Assembly (NCBI GenBank): GCA_029237755.1
Contig: JAQZBT010000013.1
Span: 1 to 21,563 of the forward strand
Direction of reading: 5' to 3'
Source of the DNA: Candidatus Saccharimonadota bacterium
Lineage (GTDB): Bacteria; Patescibacteriota; Saccharimonadia; UBA4664
DNA: 21,563 nucleotides
The notes under the pieces are model-generated. The model saw only the letters and a list, made by a program, of their open reading frames with translations. It was not told the DNA's origin and searched no databases. This document shows, piece by piece, positions 1 to 5,661 of this stretch; the first letter of the stretch is position 1, and each line of letters starts with the position of its first letter. The position numbers were made by a program, and so were the translations under genes.

Positions 1-498
1 GATGCCGTCATGCTCTCCGGTGAGACCGCCATGGGCCTCTTCCCGGTCGAGACCGTCAAGATGATGAAGCGCGTCATTCTCTACACCGAGCGTGAAGAAC
101 TCTCCAAGCTGCCCGACCGCCAGATCAACCTCACCGACCGCGGCGAGCGCATGAACGCCATCAGCTCCGCCGCCGTCGTCCTGGCCGCCCAACTCCCGTC
201 CAAGGTCATCATCGCCGAGACCAGCTCCGGCCGCACCGCTAGAAACATCGCCTCTCTCCGGCCCAGCGTACCCGTCATCATGGTCACCGACTCCAAGCGC
301 GCCTACTTCCAGCTCGCCATCGTCTGGGGCGGCAAGTCCTTCTACTCCGAGTCCATGAAGGGCGCCACCGATCACGTCATCAAAGAACTCAAAGCCGCCG
401 GTAACATCACCAAGGGCGACTCATTGGTCGTAGCCTCCGGCTCCCAGCCCGGCGTGATTGGCGGGACCAACAAGGTAGAGATTAGAGTCGCAGACTAA
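1..498 (+). CDS. pyk: Pyruvate kinase, C-terminal part (5' end outside window)
   Basis: This is the 3' end of pyruvate kinase, which makes pyruvate and ATP from phosphoenolpyruvate and ADP in the last step of glycolysis. The reading frame is open from base 1 and starts with the family motif DAVMLSGETAMG, the end of the catalytic barrel. It then runs through the C-terminal allosteric-type domain (SGRTARNIASLRP, then PVIMVTD) and ends with the conserved ASGSQPGVIGGTN region, close to the usual end of the enzyme. About 165 residues are visible, so the missing part is the N-terminal barrel and the B domain. A small gene follows after 12 bases and is probably co-transcribed. The start cannot be judged from this window. 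Family identity is secure. Confidence 0.96.
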   Translation, partial: DAVMLSGETAMGLFPVETVKMMKRVILYTEREELSKLPDRQINLTDRGERMNAISSAAVVLAAQLPSKVIIAETSSGRTARNIASLRPSVPVIMVTDSKRAYFQLAIVWGGKSFYSESMKGATDHVIKELKAAGNITKGDSLVVASGSQPGVIGGTNKVEIRVAD

Positions 499-510
499 CA
501 AGGGGGAGTT

Positions 511-843
511 ATGCCCGAGGGGATAGGGGCGCCCAGCCCACAAGAGCAAGGCCCAAGCGAGGTCGAGAAAAAAGCCGTTAAGTTATACGACGAGCACAAA
601 GATATCGTCGATGCCGTGAAGGTAAACAAGGCCATGGACAAAATTGCTGACATCCGCCGCGCAGCCATACCAAAGCTTGAGGACAACCGGGCCCGGGCTG
701 CTGAATTTGCGCGCGATAACATCGAAGCCCTGCAAACGGAGGCCGCCGCCGACATGGCAGCCGATGCCAACAAGGACACCCGGCCCAAGCTCGACGTCGT
801 GCCCGACCACCCCGAGCCGGAGGAGGGCAAGCGAGCCGCTTGA
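511..843 (+). CDS. Small acidic helical hypothetical protein
   Basis: A 110-residue protein of unknown function. The start is well placed: AAGGGGGAG lies 4 bases before the ATG, and the gene begins 12 bases after the pyruvate kinase stop, so the two are probably one operon. The sequence is charged and rich in Ala, Glu, Asp and Lys. Residues about 18-90 look like long amphipathic helices, possibly a coiled coil, followed by an acidic Pro/Glu-rich tail. There is no signal peptide, membrane helix or cysteine. I do not recognise the family. The palindromic repeat at 845 begins one base after the stop codon. The gene call is likely right because of the Shine-Dalgarno, the GC-rich third positions and the operon position; no function can be given. 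Confidence 0.72.
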   Translation: MPEGIGAPSPQEQGPSEVEKKAVKLYDEHKDIVDAVKVNKAMDKIADIRRAAIPKLEDNRARAAEFARDNIEALQTEAAADMAADANKDTRPKLDVVPDHPEPEEGKRAA

Positions 844-844
844 C

Positions 845-888
845 GCCCCAGGGGCGGGGGCGTTCCGGTGATTTATGGCATAACTATA
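845..888 (+). repeat. Dispersed repeat, copy A (GCCCCAGGGGC plus TTATGGCATAACTATA)
   Basis: An 11-base palindrome (845-855) is followed 28 bases from its start by TTATGGCATAACTATA (873-888). A second copy with exactly the same 28-base offset lies at 16773-16816 (GCCCCTGGGGC, then TTATGGCATAGCTGTA). CGTT is also shared at the same position. Both copies begin within two bases of a stop codon of an unrelated gene. The first part can also pair as ACGCCCC with GGGGCGT (844-865), a terminator-like stem. Identity of the element is unknown; seen directly in the sequence. Confidence 0.6.
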
Positions 889-910
889 AAAGACCCGCTC
901 CTGGCGGGTC
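888..910 (-). terminator. Intrinsic terminator oriented for the minus strand
   Basis: GACCCGC (892-898) and GCGGGTC (904-910) form a 7-bp GC-rich stem with a 5-base loop. The four-base A run at 888-891 becomes a T run directly after the stem when read on the minus strand, while the plus-strand side has no T run. It therefore fits a minus-strand transcript arriving from about 1370, although it might also end the 511-843 operon. Confidence 0.6.
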
Positions 911-932
911 CTCGAGGATGATTGCGGGGTAG

Positions 933-1016
933 GTGGGAGCCCCGTTGAGGCTGGAGCTCCCACCATTAAACCCAAGCCTTACCGGTGGATCCCCAGGGTT
1001 CAATCCCTGGCCCGGT
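933..1016. other. Two stem-loops; the second resembles a tRNA T-arm
   Basis: GTGGGAGC (933-940) pairs perfectly with GCTCCCAC (956-963). Next, CCAGGG (993-998), loop TTCAAT, CCCTGG (1005-1010) form a 6-bp stem, enclosed by ACCGG (981-985) and CCGGT (1012-1016). The GGGTTCAATCCC core resembles a tRNA T-arm but has a 6-base loop, and I found no D-arm, anticodon arm or matching 5' acceptor strand. It may be a tRNA remnant or part of a structured RNA on either strand. Confidence 0.35.
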
Positions 1017-1231
1017 CGCGCTTAGGGGCACTCGATTATTTATTGCGGGCGAGTTGGTCACCGCTAGCCGTGTCAGGGCAGTGCTGGATCCGTGCTTGTC
1101 CGCCGCCGTTGTGGGGCCTTGATTCCGGATGAGGTGTGAGCTCAAGCAGAAGGCGCCACGCAGGAATGGCATCATTGGCGCAAGTTGAGTGTCCGTAGGA
1201 ACGGCCACATGATTGCGAGTTACCGCCAACG

Positions 1232-1321
1232 TCAGGAGCAGGCTCGAGACGGTCGGCGGCGGGCACCGTACGTGTAGTCAGGTGGCGTGAAGTACGTCAG
1301 GTGCTGCATGAGATCACTCAT
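1232..1321 (-). CDS. Possible 29-residue peptide with a strong Shine-Dalgarno
   Basis: On the minus strand ATG at 1321 is preceded by AGGAAAGGAG with about 5 bases of spacing, a strong ribosome binding site. The frame runs MSDLMQHLTYFTPP and so on to a TGA at 1232, giving 29 residues with an Arg-rich end. It lies about 50 bases downstream of a good minus-strand promoter (1381-1409), and the same transcript would reach the terminator at 888-910. The peptide has no membrane helix and I do not recognise it. It could be a real small protein, a leader peptide, or the 5' part of a frameshifted gene, since the two longer minus-strand frames below it are open but look non-coding. The evidence is the signals, not the protein sequence. 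Confidence 0.4.
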   Translation of the reverse strand: MSDLMQHLTYFTPPDYTYGARRRPSRACS

Positions 1322-1380
1322 GGCAACTCCTTTCCTGTCGGCTTCCCTATCTGAGCGGAAGCATCTTTTACGGTCGCATT

Positions 1381-1409
1381 ACGATACCACCGCGCGGCAA
1401 CCTTGTCAA
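1381..1409 (-). promoter_or_regulatory. Sigma70-type promoter, minus strand
   Basis: Read on the minus strand: TTGACA (1409-1404, perfect -35), a 17-base spacer, then TATCGT (1386-1381) as -10. Transcription would begin near 1374 and run through the 29-codon ORF towards the minus-strand terminator at 888-910. Confidence 0.6.
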
Positions 1410-1455
1410 TATAACGCAGGCGCCCGACACAGCGTGGCAGATACTGCTTGCGCTA

Positions 1456-1484
1456 TGGACAAAGCTCAGGAATTATGGTAATAT
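1456..1484 (+). promoter_or_regulatory. Promoter of the sugar kinase gene
   Basis: TGGACA (1456-1461), a 17-base spacer and TAATAT (1479-1484) lie about 70 bases before the GTG at 1552. ATACTGCTT occurs twice nearby as a direct repeat (1441-1449 and 1483-1491), one copy on each side of the -35, and could bind a regulator. Confidence 0.5.
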
Positions 1485-1551
1485 ACTGCTTACACTCGCA
1501 CGAGTTGACATCCAGTACATCCGACGCACAGACCTACGAGAGGAGACTCCT

Positions 1552-2658
1552 GTGCACACCATCCTGTTCAACCCGGACCAAGACCTCAACACCCCGTTCA
1601 TCCGGGTGGGAGTAGCCGACAACGGCGGTTCCGGCCTCAAGCTGGGGGTCTTCGAGAACGGCCAGATCACCCACTTCCGCACGGTCAGCTCCACCGACCC
1701 GACGACCAACTTCACCGACGAGTTCGCTGCCTTCCTGGCGGAGCTCGCCGACGAGGACGTCATCCTGGACTTCGTCCAGATCGTGTCGACCGGTGCTCCC
1801 TACGTGGACGACAAAGGCGCTCAGTGCGTCGATCCCCAGAACGGGCGCAAGGAGACCATCAACGCCAGCAAGATCGCGACCATCGCGTCCCGCATCATGC
1901 AGCGCAAGGTCACCGTCCGCATCGGCAACGACGTCGAGGCCCTCGTGCCCGTCGTCTGGCACAAGGACACCAAGGTGCGCCACCTCTTCGGCCCCCCGGC
2001 CGATCCGAGTGGTTCGGGCTACACGCTCATGGGCGGCACTGGCCTCGGCCAGTTGTTCAACCTGAGGCTCCCGGACGGTACCCTGGCCTATCACGGCATG
2101 GAGACCGGACACCTGCCCACGGCCGAGAGCCTGACCAACAGCGCCATCGCCAGCCGGTACCACTACCTGGCCGACGATCTCGCCGCCACCCACCGCTACA
2201 TCACCTCCGCCGGACTGCGGTGGGACGTGGAATACGGCGGCGGTAGCTGTCAGGGCCTCGCGCACGCGCTCCATGCCATTCGCGGTGACACCCAGTTCAC
2301 CGAGTACGACGGCAAGGAGGCGACCGAGATCGCCTACGGCGTCACGCACGACATGCCCTACGCCTGGCGCGCCATGTGTGTGACCACCTTCGCGGTCGCC
2401 AATGCCATCCTCAACGCCTCGCTGTTCACGGTACCCGGCGGCATCCGCCTGTGCGGACCGCTCTTCCGGAACATCGACGTGATGATGCGCATGGGCCTGC
2501 CCTACATGGTCAGCGTCCTCGGCCAGCAGGCGGCCTACCAGGGCCTCGTCAACCGCACTCCGGTGCTGATCGCCGAGAACCTGCCCGAGGACTGGTCACT
2601 GATCGGCGCGGGCCTCACCGCCCTGTCGCAGTGGTCGTCCGCTCTCGTACCGGCCTGA
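1552..2658 (+). CDS. ROK/glucokinase-like sugar kinase
   Basis: Predicted ATP-dependent sugar kinase of the hexokinase/actin fold, 368 residues, cytoplasmic. Visible motifs in order: the phosphate-1 loop in VADNGGSGLKLGVF (about 21-34), the catalytic-base segment GNDVEAL with Asp127, the phosphate-2 loop GGTGLGQ (161-167), and METGH (183-187), matching the ExGH sugar-contact motif of ROK proteins. A Gly-rich C-terminal segment (VPGGIRLCGP, about 294-303) fits the adenosine region. The zinc Cys cluster of many ROK proteins is absent. The GTG start is supported by AGGAG at 1541-1545. Its position next to pyk, pgk and tpiA suggests it feeds glycolysis; the substrate is inferred. Leucine codons here are split between CTG and CTC, whereas pgk next door uses almost only CTC, so the gene may be acquired. 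It has its own promoter and terminator. Confidence 0.75.
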   Translation: MHTILFNPDQDLNTPFIRVGVADNGGSGLKLGVFENGQITHFRTVSSTDPTTNFTDEFAAFLAELADEDVILDFVQIVSTGAPYVDDKGAQCVDPQNGRKETINASKIATIASRIMQRKVTVRIGNDVEALVPVVWHKDTKVRHLFGPPADPSGSGYTLMGGTGLGQLFNLRLPDGTLAYHGMETGHLPTAESLTNSAIASRYHYLADDLAATHRYITSAGLRWDVEYGGGSCQGLAHALHAIRGDTQFTEYDGKEATEIAYGVTHDMPYAWRAMCVTTFAVANAILNASLFTVPGGIRLCGPLFRNIDVMMRMGLPYMVSVLGQQAAYQGLVNRTPVLIAENLPEDWSLIGAGLTALSQWSSALVPA

Positions 2659-2682
2659 TCCGCCGACTGCAGTACTGATGTC

Positions 2683-2716
2683 TGCTGGAGCCCCATTCTT
2701 CTCCGGGGCTCCAGCA
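2683..2716 (+). terminator. Hairpin after the sugar kinase
   Basis: TGCTGGAGCCCC (2683-2694) and GGGGCTCCAGCA (2705-2716) form a perfect 12-bp stem with a 10-base loop, 24 bases after the stop. No T run follows, as with most hairpins in this window. Confidence 0.65.
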
Positions 2717-2796
2717 CATCACCCGAGCTTATGAACGCTCTGCGTTCACCGGTTCAGGCGATGATTGTCCCCACACTCCGCCTCACGCCCAACACC

Positions 2797-2805
2797 TGAT
2801 ACACT
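2797..2805 (+). promoter_or_regulatory. Extended -10 promoter of pgk
   Basis: TGATACACT matches an extended -10 (TGnTATAAT). Transcription would start near 2812. This argues against the in-frame start at 2765, which would lie upstream of the transcript, and supports GTG at 2834. Confidence 0.45.
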
Positions 2806-2833
2806 GCAAAGAGCAGTTAACCGGGGCTTCTTA

Positions 2834-4030
2834 GTGAAGAAAAAGACCATCCGCGACATTGACCTCGACGGCAAGACTATCTTCGCCCGTCTCGACTGGA
2901 ACGTACCGATCAAAGACGGCAAAGTCGTCGACCCTTACCGCATCGAAGCCACCCGCCCTACCGTCGAGTATTTGCTCGACCGCGGCTGCAAGATCATCAT
3001 CTCCAGCCACCTCGGCCGCCCGGATGGCAAGAAAGACCCCAAGTTCTCTCTCGAACCCGCCGCCAAGAAGGCCACCCAGGTCTTCGGCCGGGAAGTGAAA
3101 TTCATCGACGACTGCATCGGCCCTGACGTTGAAAAAGCCGCCCGCGAACTCCAAGCCGGCGAGCTCCTCTGCCTTGAAAACGTCCGCTTCCACCCCGAAG
3201 AGGAGGAGAATGACCCGGGCTTCGCCAAGAAACTCGCCTCTCTCGCCGAGGTCTTCGTCTATGACGCCTTCGCCTCCTACCGCGCCCACGCCTCGACCGA
3301 AGGCATCGCCCACATCCTCCCCGCCGTCTCCGGCCTGCTCGTCGAAAAAGAGGTCGACTACATCACCAATGCCGTCGAACACCCCAAGCGCCCGCTCATC
3401 TCCGTCATCGGCGGCGCCAAGGTCTCGACCAAGCTCGAGATCCTCACCAACCTCATCCCCAAAGTCGACGCCATGCTCCTCACCGGACCCATCGCCAACA
3501 CCTTCGCCCTGGCCTACGGTCACAAAATTGGCAAATCTGTCGCCGAGCACGATGAAGTCGATGCTGTGAAGAAACTCATCCGCATCGCCGAGCACGAGAA
3601 CACGTTGCTCATCATTCCCGAAGAGGTCGTGGTCTCAAAGAGTAAAGAGAAGGCCGACAACGTCCGCACCGTCATGATCGACGAGGTGGAAGAAGACGAC
3701 TACATCGTCGACGCCGCCCCCAGCTACGGTGATACCCTCCAAAACACCATCGACGAATTCCTCGACATGGACGACCAGTCCACCGTCATCTGGAACGGCC
3801 CACTCGGCATCACGGAGATCAAAGAGTTCCGCGAAGGCTCCCGCGCCATGGCCGATGCCATCATCAAGTCCGGCGCCGTCTCCATCATCGGCGGCGGTGA
3901 CACGGCCAACTTCATCGACGAAGAAGGCCTCCAGGACAACTTCACCTGGGTCTCGACCGGCGGCGGCGCCAGCCTCGAGCTCATGAGCGGCAAGGGCCTG
4001 GATTGCGTCGAAGTCCTACTCGATAAATAA
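2834..4030 (+). CDS. pgk: Phosphoglycerate kinase
   Basis: Transfers a phosphate from 1,3-bisphosphoglycerate to ADP, making ATP and 3-phosphoglycerate in cytoplasmic glycolysis. With the GTG start the protein has 398 residues, normal for the family, and begins VKKKTIRDIDLDGKTIFARLDWNVP. Substrate-binding elements include RLDWNVP (usually DFNVP), YRIEATRPT and SSHLGRP. The hinge and nucleotide lobe follow with ISVIGGAKVSTK and WNGPLG, and the C-terminal end has GGGDTANF and STGGGASLEL. A frame extension to 2765 exists but adds 23 residues with no family match and lies upstream of the predicted transcript start, so I reject it. A weak GGGG at 2823-2826 may act as ribosome binding site. It sits between the sugar kinase and tpiA in a glycolytic cluster, with CTC as the dominant leucine codon. 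Confidence 0.97.
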   Translation: MKKKTIRDIDLDGKTIFARLDWNVPIKDGKVVDPYRIEATRPTVEYLLDRGCKIIISSHLGRPDGKKDPKFSLEPAAKKATQVFGREVKFIDDCIGPDVEKAARELQAGELLCLENVRFHPEEEENDPGFAKKLASLAEVFVYDAFASYRAHASTEGIAHILPAVSGLLVEKEVDYITNAVEHPKRPLISVIGGAKVSTKLEILTNLIPKVDAMLLTGPIANTFALAYGHKIGKSVAEHDEVDAVKKLIRIAEHENTLLIIPEEVVVSKSKEKADNVRTVMIDEVEEDDYIVDAAPSYGDTLQNTIDEFLDMDDQSTVIWNGPLGITEIKEFREGSRAMADAIIKSGAVSIIGGGDTANFIDEEGLQDNFTWVSTGGGASLELMSGKGLDCVEVLLDK

Positions 4031-4036
4031 ACTTAC

Positions 4037-4078
4037 AGCCGGCGGCTAACCCGAAATCTTTCGGATCGGCCACCGGCT
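4037..4078. terminator. Long hairpin between convergent genes
   Basis: Two 20-base arms (4037-4056 and 4059-4078) separated by TC are complementary at 16 of 20 positions; the innermost six pairs, CCGAAA with TTTCGG, are perfect. It starts 7 bases after the pgk stop and lies between pgk and the minus-strand small genes, so it probably ends transcription in both directions. There is no T run. Confidence 0.6.
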
Positions 4079-4110
4079 CGGTGGTGCGCGCAGGCGGATC
4101 GCGCCTGACA

Positions 4111-4209
4111 CTATTTGCCTCGCTTGCGCCGCGACGCTTGTCTCGCATCGCGCCGGCTCTGCTTGGTCTTCTTGCGCCGCTGCTTGGAAGCGCTTTTGGC
4201 CTTGGGCAT
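4111..4209 (-). CDS. Extremely basic 32-residue protein
   Basis: A minus-strand ORF of 32 residues, starting MPKAKSASKQRRKK and ending SRRKRGK, with more than half of its residues Lys or Arg. Such composition fits binding to nucleic acid or the ribosome, but I cannot assign a family. The ATG at 4209 is preceded by AGAGGGGTGATC, a near-complete match to the 16S-complementary sequence AAGGAGGTGATC, which is the strongest ribosome binding site in the window. The same frame is open upstream to an ATG at 4356 (81 residues, 4 bases after the neighbouring stop). That version starts MAGKHHGYIAVQERL but contains a Pro/Gly-rich stretch that looks like a leader, so I prefer the short start. It is probably co-transcribed with 4361-4561 and ends near the hairpin at 4037-4078. 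Confidence 0.5.
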   Translation of the reverse strand: MPKAKSASKQRRKKTKQSRRDARQASRRKRGK

Positions 4210-4360
4210 CTGATCACCCCTCTCGGGACCTGGCGCTGCCTGTGGCGGCCCGCCGCGTGAATTTCTGGCCCATGCGACCGTCAGCCGCTGCCTCATTGCA
4301 GCTACATCCTTCAGCCGCTCTTGTACAGCGATGTACCCGTGGTGCTTCCCAGCCATAAGG

Positions 4361-4561
4361 TCAGGCCTTAGTGGGAACGGGGCCGCCCCGGATACCCTTG
4401 CGGAACAGGTCCGCTGCGGTAGCCATCGGGTCCGACATCGCGTCGGAGTCGCTGGGCGAGCTGTCGGCCACCGGGCAGGCATCCATGCCGGAGCCGTCGT
4501 CGTCGACGTTGCCGAAGCGGTCCCCGACAGTCCAAGGGTCTACAGGGGTCAATGTCCCCAT
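4361..4561 (-). CDS. Small acidic hypothetical protein
   Basis: A 66-residue minus-strand ORF beginning MGTLTPVDPWTVGDRFG, with an acidic Asp/Ser-rich centre and a short basic end (LFRKGIRGG). The ATG at 4561 has AAAGG 7 bases upstream. The frame is open further up to an ATG at 4702, but that start lies upstream of the predicted promoter (4640-4668), so I use the shorter form. Third codon positions are mostly G or C, as expected for coding sequence here. No membrane helix or known motif is visible. The next gene on the strand is the basic peptide; one product is acidic and the other basic, so they might bind each other, but this is only inference. Confidence 0.45.
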   Translation of the reverse strand: MGTLTPVDPWTVGDRFGNVDDDGSGMDACPVADSSPSDSDAMSDPMATAADLFRKGIRGGPVPTKA

Positions 4562-4639
4562 GATCGTACCTTTCAACGGGCACCGTGTCGTCCAGCCTGG
4601 TGCTGGGACATCGGTGAATACTCTTGAGTATTGGTGCTT

Positions 4640-4668
4640 ATTAGAGCACAAAAACTTTGAAAACGCAA
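4640..4668 (-). promoter_or_regulatory. Promoter of the minus-strand small genes
   Basis: On the minus strand: TTGCGT (4668-4663), 17 bases, TCTAAT (4645-4640, five of six consensus bases). GTGCT and AGCAC (4634-4649) form an inverted repeat overlapping the -10, a possible operator. Confidence 0.45.
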
Positions 4669-4679
4669 TTTGGGTCTCA

Positions 4680-4708
4680 TCGACAGGGCTAGCACAAAGC
4701 ATTAAAAT
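4680..4708 (+). promoter_or_regulatory. Promoter of tpiA
   Basis: TCGACA (4680-4685), a 17-base spacer and TAAAAT (4703-4708), each with five of six consensus bases. The start of transcription would be near 4715, leaving a leader just long enough for the AGGAGG at 4720-4725. Confidence 0.65.
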
Positions 4709-4729
4709 TACGTTGCATCAGGAGGACGT

Positions 4730-5479
4730 ATGTCACTAATTGTCGGCAACTGGAAGATGAACCTAAACCCGCACGATGCCAGCGTACTCGTGCACCGGCT
4801 CAACGAGAAAATCGAAGCCAAAGAAGGCACCGAAATCGTGCTGTGCGCGCCCTTCATTGATCTCTACCCGCTCAGCAAAGAGATCAACCACAAGAAATTC
4901 AAGCTCGGCGCCCAAAACCTTCACCCCAACGACCACGGCGCCTTCACCGGCGAAATCTCCGGCGCCATGCTCAAGGGCCTGGTGCAGTACTCGCTGGTCG
5001 GCCACTCTGAGCGCCGTGCCATGGGTGAGACCGACGTGTTCATCGCCAAGAAAGTTGCCGCCGCCCTGCGCAACGACATCACTCCTGTCCTCTGCGTCGG
5101 CGAGCTACTCGACGACCGTCACCACAACTTGACCAAGAAGGTCATCGTCGACCAGCTCACCACCAACCTCAGCCAACTGACCGCCGAAGACATCTCCAAG
5201 ATCGTCATCGCCTACGAGCCCGTTTGGGCCATCGGCGCCGGCACTCCGGCCACTCCCGAGCAGATCGCACCGCAAATCCGCACCATCCGCTCCACCGTTG
5301 AAGAACTCTACGGCGAAGAGGCCGCCAACGTCCGCGTTATATATGGAGCCTCCGTCGCGGGCGAGTTTGTGAAGACCATAATGAACATCGAGGGCGTCGA
5401 AGGCCTGCTCCCCGGCGGTGCCAGCCTCAACTACGAAGAGTTCGCCAAGATCGTCTCGGCCGTTCAAGAACTCGATTAG
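4730..5479 (+). CDS. tpiA: Triosephosphate isomerase
   Basis: Interconverts dihydroxyacetone phosphate and glyceraldehyde 3-phosphate; a cytoplasmic homodimeric barrel enzyme. The length of 249 residues is typical. The catalytic set is complete: GNWKMN (Asn7, Lys9), His92 in the VGHSERR segment, and Glu163 in AYEPVWAIGAGTPAT, where the last part is the mobile loop 6. The phosphate-binding C-terminal loop reads GLLPGGASL, with Pro where most enzymes have Val. The start is fixed by AGGAGG 4 bases upstream of ATG and by a strong promoter. The last codons (A-V-Q-E-L-D-stop) are duplicated 88 bases downstream, and a pair of related hairpins follows. It completes the pyk, pgk, tpiA glycolytic cluster. 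Confidence 0.98.
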   Translation: MSLIVGNWKMNLNPHDASVLVHRLNEKIEAKEGTEIVLCAPFIDLYPLSKEINHKKFKLGAQNLHPNDHGAFTGEISGAMLKGLVQYSLVGHSERRAMGETDVFIAKKVAAALRNDITPVLCVGELLDDRHHNLTKKVIVDQLTTNLSQLTAEDISKIVIAYEPVWAIGAGTPATPEQIAPQIRTIRSTVEELYGEEAANVRVIYGASVAGEFVKTIMNIEGVEGLLPGGASLNYEEFAKIVSAVQELD

Positions 5480-5486
5480 GCACGAA

Positions 5487-5538
5487 AGAGTAAGTGGCGA
5501 GGAAAGCGCATATACTTAGCTAACGAGTCACTTACTCT
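5487..5538. repeat. Twin hairpin, unit 1
   Basis: Arms AGAGTAAGTG (5487-5496) and CACTTACTCT (5529-5538) pair perfectly and enclose a 32-base loop containing GGCGAGG, GCGCATATACTTAGCT (5506-5521) and CGAG. It begins 8 bases after the tpiA stop. A second unit with the same loop motifs but different arms lies at 5580-5639. It could be a structured 3' untranslated RNA, an unusual terminator, or a repeated DNA element. Confidence 0.8.
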
Positions 5539-5546
5539 GCAGTTCT

Positions 5547-5567
5547 GCCGTCCAAGAACTGGAGTAG
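5547..5567 (+). repeat. Duplicated tail of tpiA (non-coding copy)
   Basis: These 21 bases match the last 21 bases of tpiA (5459-5479) at 18 positions. In the tpiA frame they would read A-V-Q-E-L-E-stop against A-V-Q-E-L-D-stop, and all three differences fall at third codon positions. CAGTTCT and AGAACTG (5540-5546 and 5555-5561) also form a 7-bp stem here. It lies between the two hairpin units, so the repeated unit is tpiA tail plus hairpin. Confidence 0.7.
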
Positions 5568-5579
5568 CGTCCCCGGCAG

Positions 5580-5639
5580 GCAAGTGTTTGTGGCGAGGCA
5601 GAGCGCATATACTTAGCTCCACGAGCTACAAACACTTGC
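5580..5639. repeat. Twin hairpin, unit 2
   Basis: Arms GCAAGTGTTTGT (5580-5591) and ACAAACACTTGC (5628-5639) pair perfectly over 12 bases. The loop repeats GGCGAGG, GCGCATATACTTAGCT (5603-5618) and CGAG of unit 1, 96-97 bases downstream. The arm sequence is unrelated to unit 1, so pairing is kept while sequence is not. Its right arm lies 10 bases before the -10 box of the next gene. Confidence 0.8.
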
Positions 5640-5649
5640 ACATCTACGC

Positions 5650-5655
5650 TAGAAT
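5650..5655 (+). promoter_or_regulatory. -10 box for a leaderless transcript
   Basis: TAGAAT ends 6 bases before GTG at 5662, so transcription would start at or within a base or two of the start codon. No Shine-Dalgarno is present. The -35 is poor (TACAAA at 5627-5632, inside the hairpin arm). Confidence 0.4.
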
Positions 5656-5661
5656 GTACCG

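Noticed and set aside
966..1266. Two overlapping minus-strand ORFs of 76 and 87 residues
   Set aside because: They use GTG and TTG starts without Shine-Dalgarno sites, look non-coding, and cover stable stems; more likely untranslated RNA.
1287..1481. Plus-strand 64-residue ORF
   Set aside because: It has no ribosome binding site and spans promoter sequences of both strands; its composition looks non-coding.
2765..2833. N-terminal extension of phosphoglycerate kinase by 23 residues
   Set aside because: It has no similarity to the family start and lies upstream of the extended -10 at 2797-2805.
5487..5639. CRISPR array
   Set aside because: Only two units, with a central loop repeat and different complementary arms, not direct repeats with spacers; no cas genes are present.
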